Assembly (NCBI GenBank): GCA_964609625.1
Contig: CAZSRS010000014.1
Span: 33,315 to 97,314, forward strand
Direction of reading: 5' to 3'
Length of the DNA: 64,000 nt
Source of the DNA: G963674665 sp964609625
GTDB taxonomy: Bacteria; Desulfobacterota; Desulfovibrionia; Desulfovibrionales; Desulfovibrionaceae
The position numbers were made by a program, and so were the translations under genes. Below the pieces are notes generated by a model that was not told the origin of the DNA, did not search any database, and saw only the letters and a program-made list of their open reading frames with translations. Of the stretch, positions 63,709 through 64,000 are shown one piece after another. Every line of letters begins with the position of its first letter. Position 1 is the first letter of the stretch.

Positions 63709-64000
63709 ATGGCGAATCGAATCGGCGTCTATGTCTGCCACTGCGGCACCAACATCCACCCAAAGGTGAAGACCGACCAAGTGGCGGCATTCGCCAAGCA
63801 CCTGCACAACGTGATCGTGGCCAAGGACTACAAATTCATGTGCTCTGAACCAGGGCAGAACATGATCATCCGGGACATCAGGAGCTGGGGACTGAACCGG
63901 GTGGTGGTAGCTTCCTGCTCCCCACGCATTCACGAGAAGACCTTCCAGAACGCCTGCCTGCGCGCCGGACTCAACCCCTTCATGTTCCAGATGACCTGCA
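63709..64000 (+). CDS. hdrA: HdrA-like heterodisulfide reductase subunit A, N-terminus (cut by window edge)
   Basis: Only 97 residues are visible. MANRIGVYVCHCGTNIHP is the typical start of HdrA-type flavoproteins, and MCSEPGQNMIIRDI and VVASCSPRIHEKTFQNAC are the following conserved HdrA segments with Cys ligands. HdrA bifurcates or transfers electrons between ferredoxin, FAD and disulfide partners in sulfate reducers and methanogens. The remaining domains and any hdrB, hdrC or flox genes are beyond the window. A candidate sigma54 promoter precedes it. Confidence 0.9.
   Translation, partial: MANRIGVYVCHCGTNIHPKVKTDQVAAFAKHLHNVIVAKDYKFMCSEPGQNMIIRDIRSWGLNRVVVASCSPRIHEKTFQNACLRAGLNPFMFQMTC

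Overview
The window is GC-rich, densely coded chromosomal DNA. It looks like a Desulfovibrionales-type sulfate reducer (Desulfobacterota). The right edge starts an HdrA-like flavoprotein beside a sigma54 two-component system, several small conserved proteins look like desulfovibrio-type hypotheticals, and an AICAR transformylase lacking its cyclohydrolase domain lies two genes from purA. This assignment is inference from gene content; no rRNA, tRNA, CRISPR array, IS transposase or phage gene was found.

Layout. (1) 1-14952, minus strand: a type VI secretion operon read as tssJ-K-L-M-A-B-C-hcp-E-F-G-H. The ClpV gene is cut by the left edge and no VgrG or PAAR gene is visible. (2) 15269-18484, plus: a membrane protein, then a receiver-PAS-histidine kinase and a NarL-type regulator. 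(3) 18802-27435, plus: a tightly coupled eight-to-nine gene lipid or polyketide-like operon (two ketosynthases, CrtI-like flavoprotein, ACP, acyltransferase, PaaK-like ligase, radical SAM/SPASM enzyme, dehydratase, LolA-like carrier). It is preceded by a promoter with a palindrome and a structured leader. One junction carries a 150-bp element made of five consecutive hairpins. (4) 27491-30201: small secreted or exported proteins (AhpD-like, TPR, hypothetical, FecR-like). (5) 30315-40757: a five-gene envelope operon with an FtsX permease, a LolD-type ATPase, a 1640-aa fusion of a degenerate M28/PA ectodomain with an FtsX permease, and two large polytopic membrane proteins. (6) 40861-51139: housekeeping genes (TraB/GumN, lgt, plsY, RNB exonuclease, AICAR transformylase, mltF, purA, holB). 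(7) 51140-52326: an AT-rich island with a putative HEPN-type gene flanked by palindromic intergenic repeats. (8) 52327-59146: PHP phosphoesterase, bifunctional nuclease, miaB, chemoreceptor, an isolated DppF-type ATPase, a small hypothetical and a thioesterase. (9) 59158-59856: a recent tandem duplication of a small coiled-coil membrane protein with a duplicated promoter that appears to give leaderless mRNA. (10) 60002-64000: an NtrC-type regulator and a hybrid kinase, divergent from hdrA, with a sigma54 promoter and inverted repeats between them.

The most novel-looking parts are the lipid/polyketide cluster, the ABC/degenerate-peptidase/OPT-like envelope operon, the five-hairpin element, the HEPN island and the leaderless tandem duplicates. 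All functions are predicted from sequence reading only.
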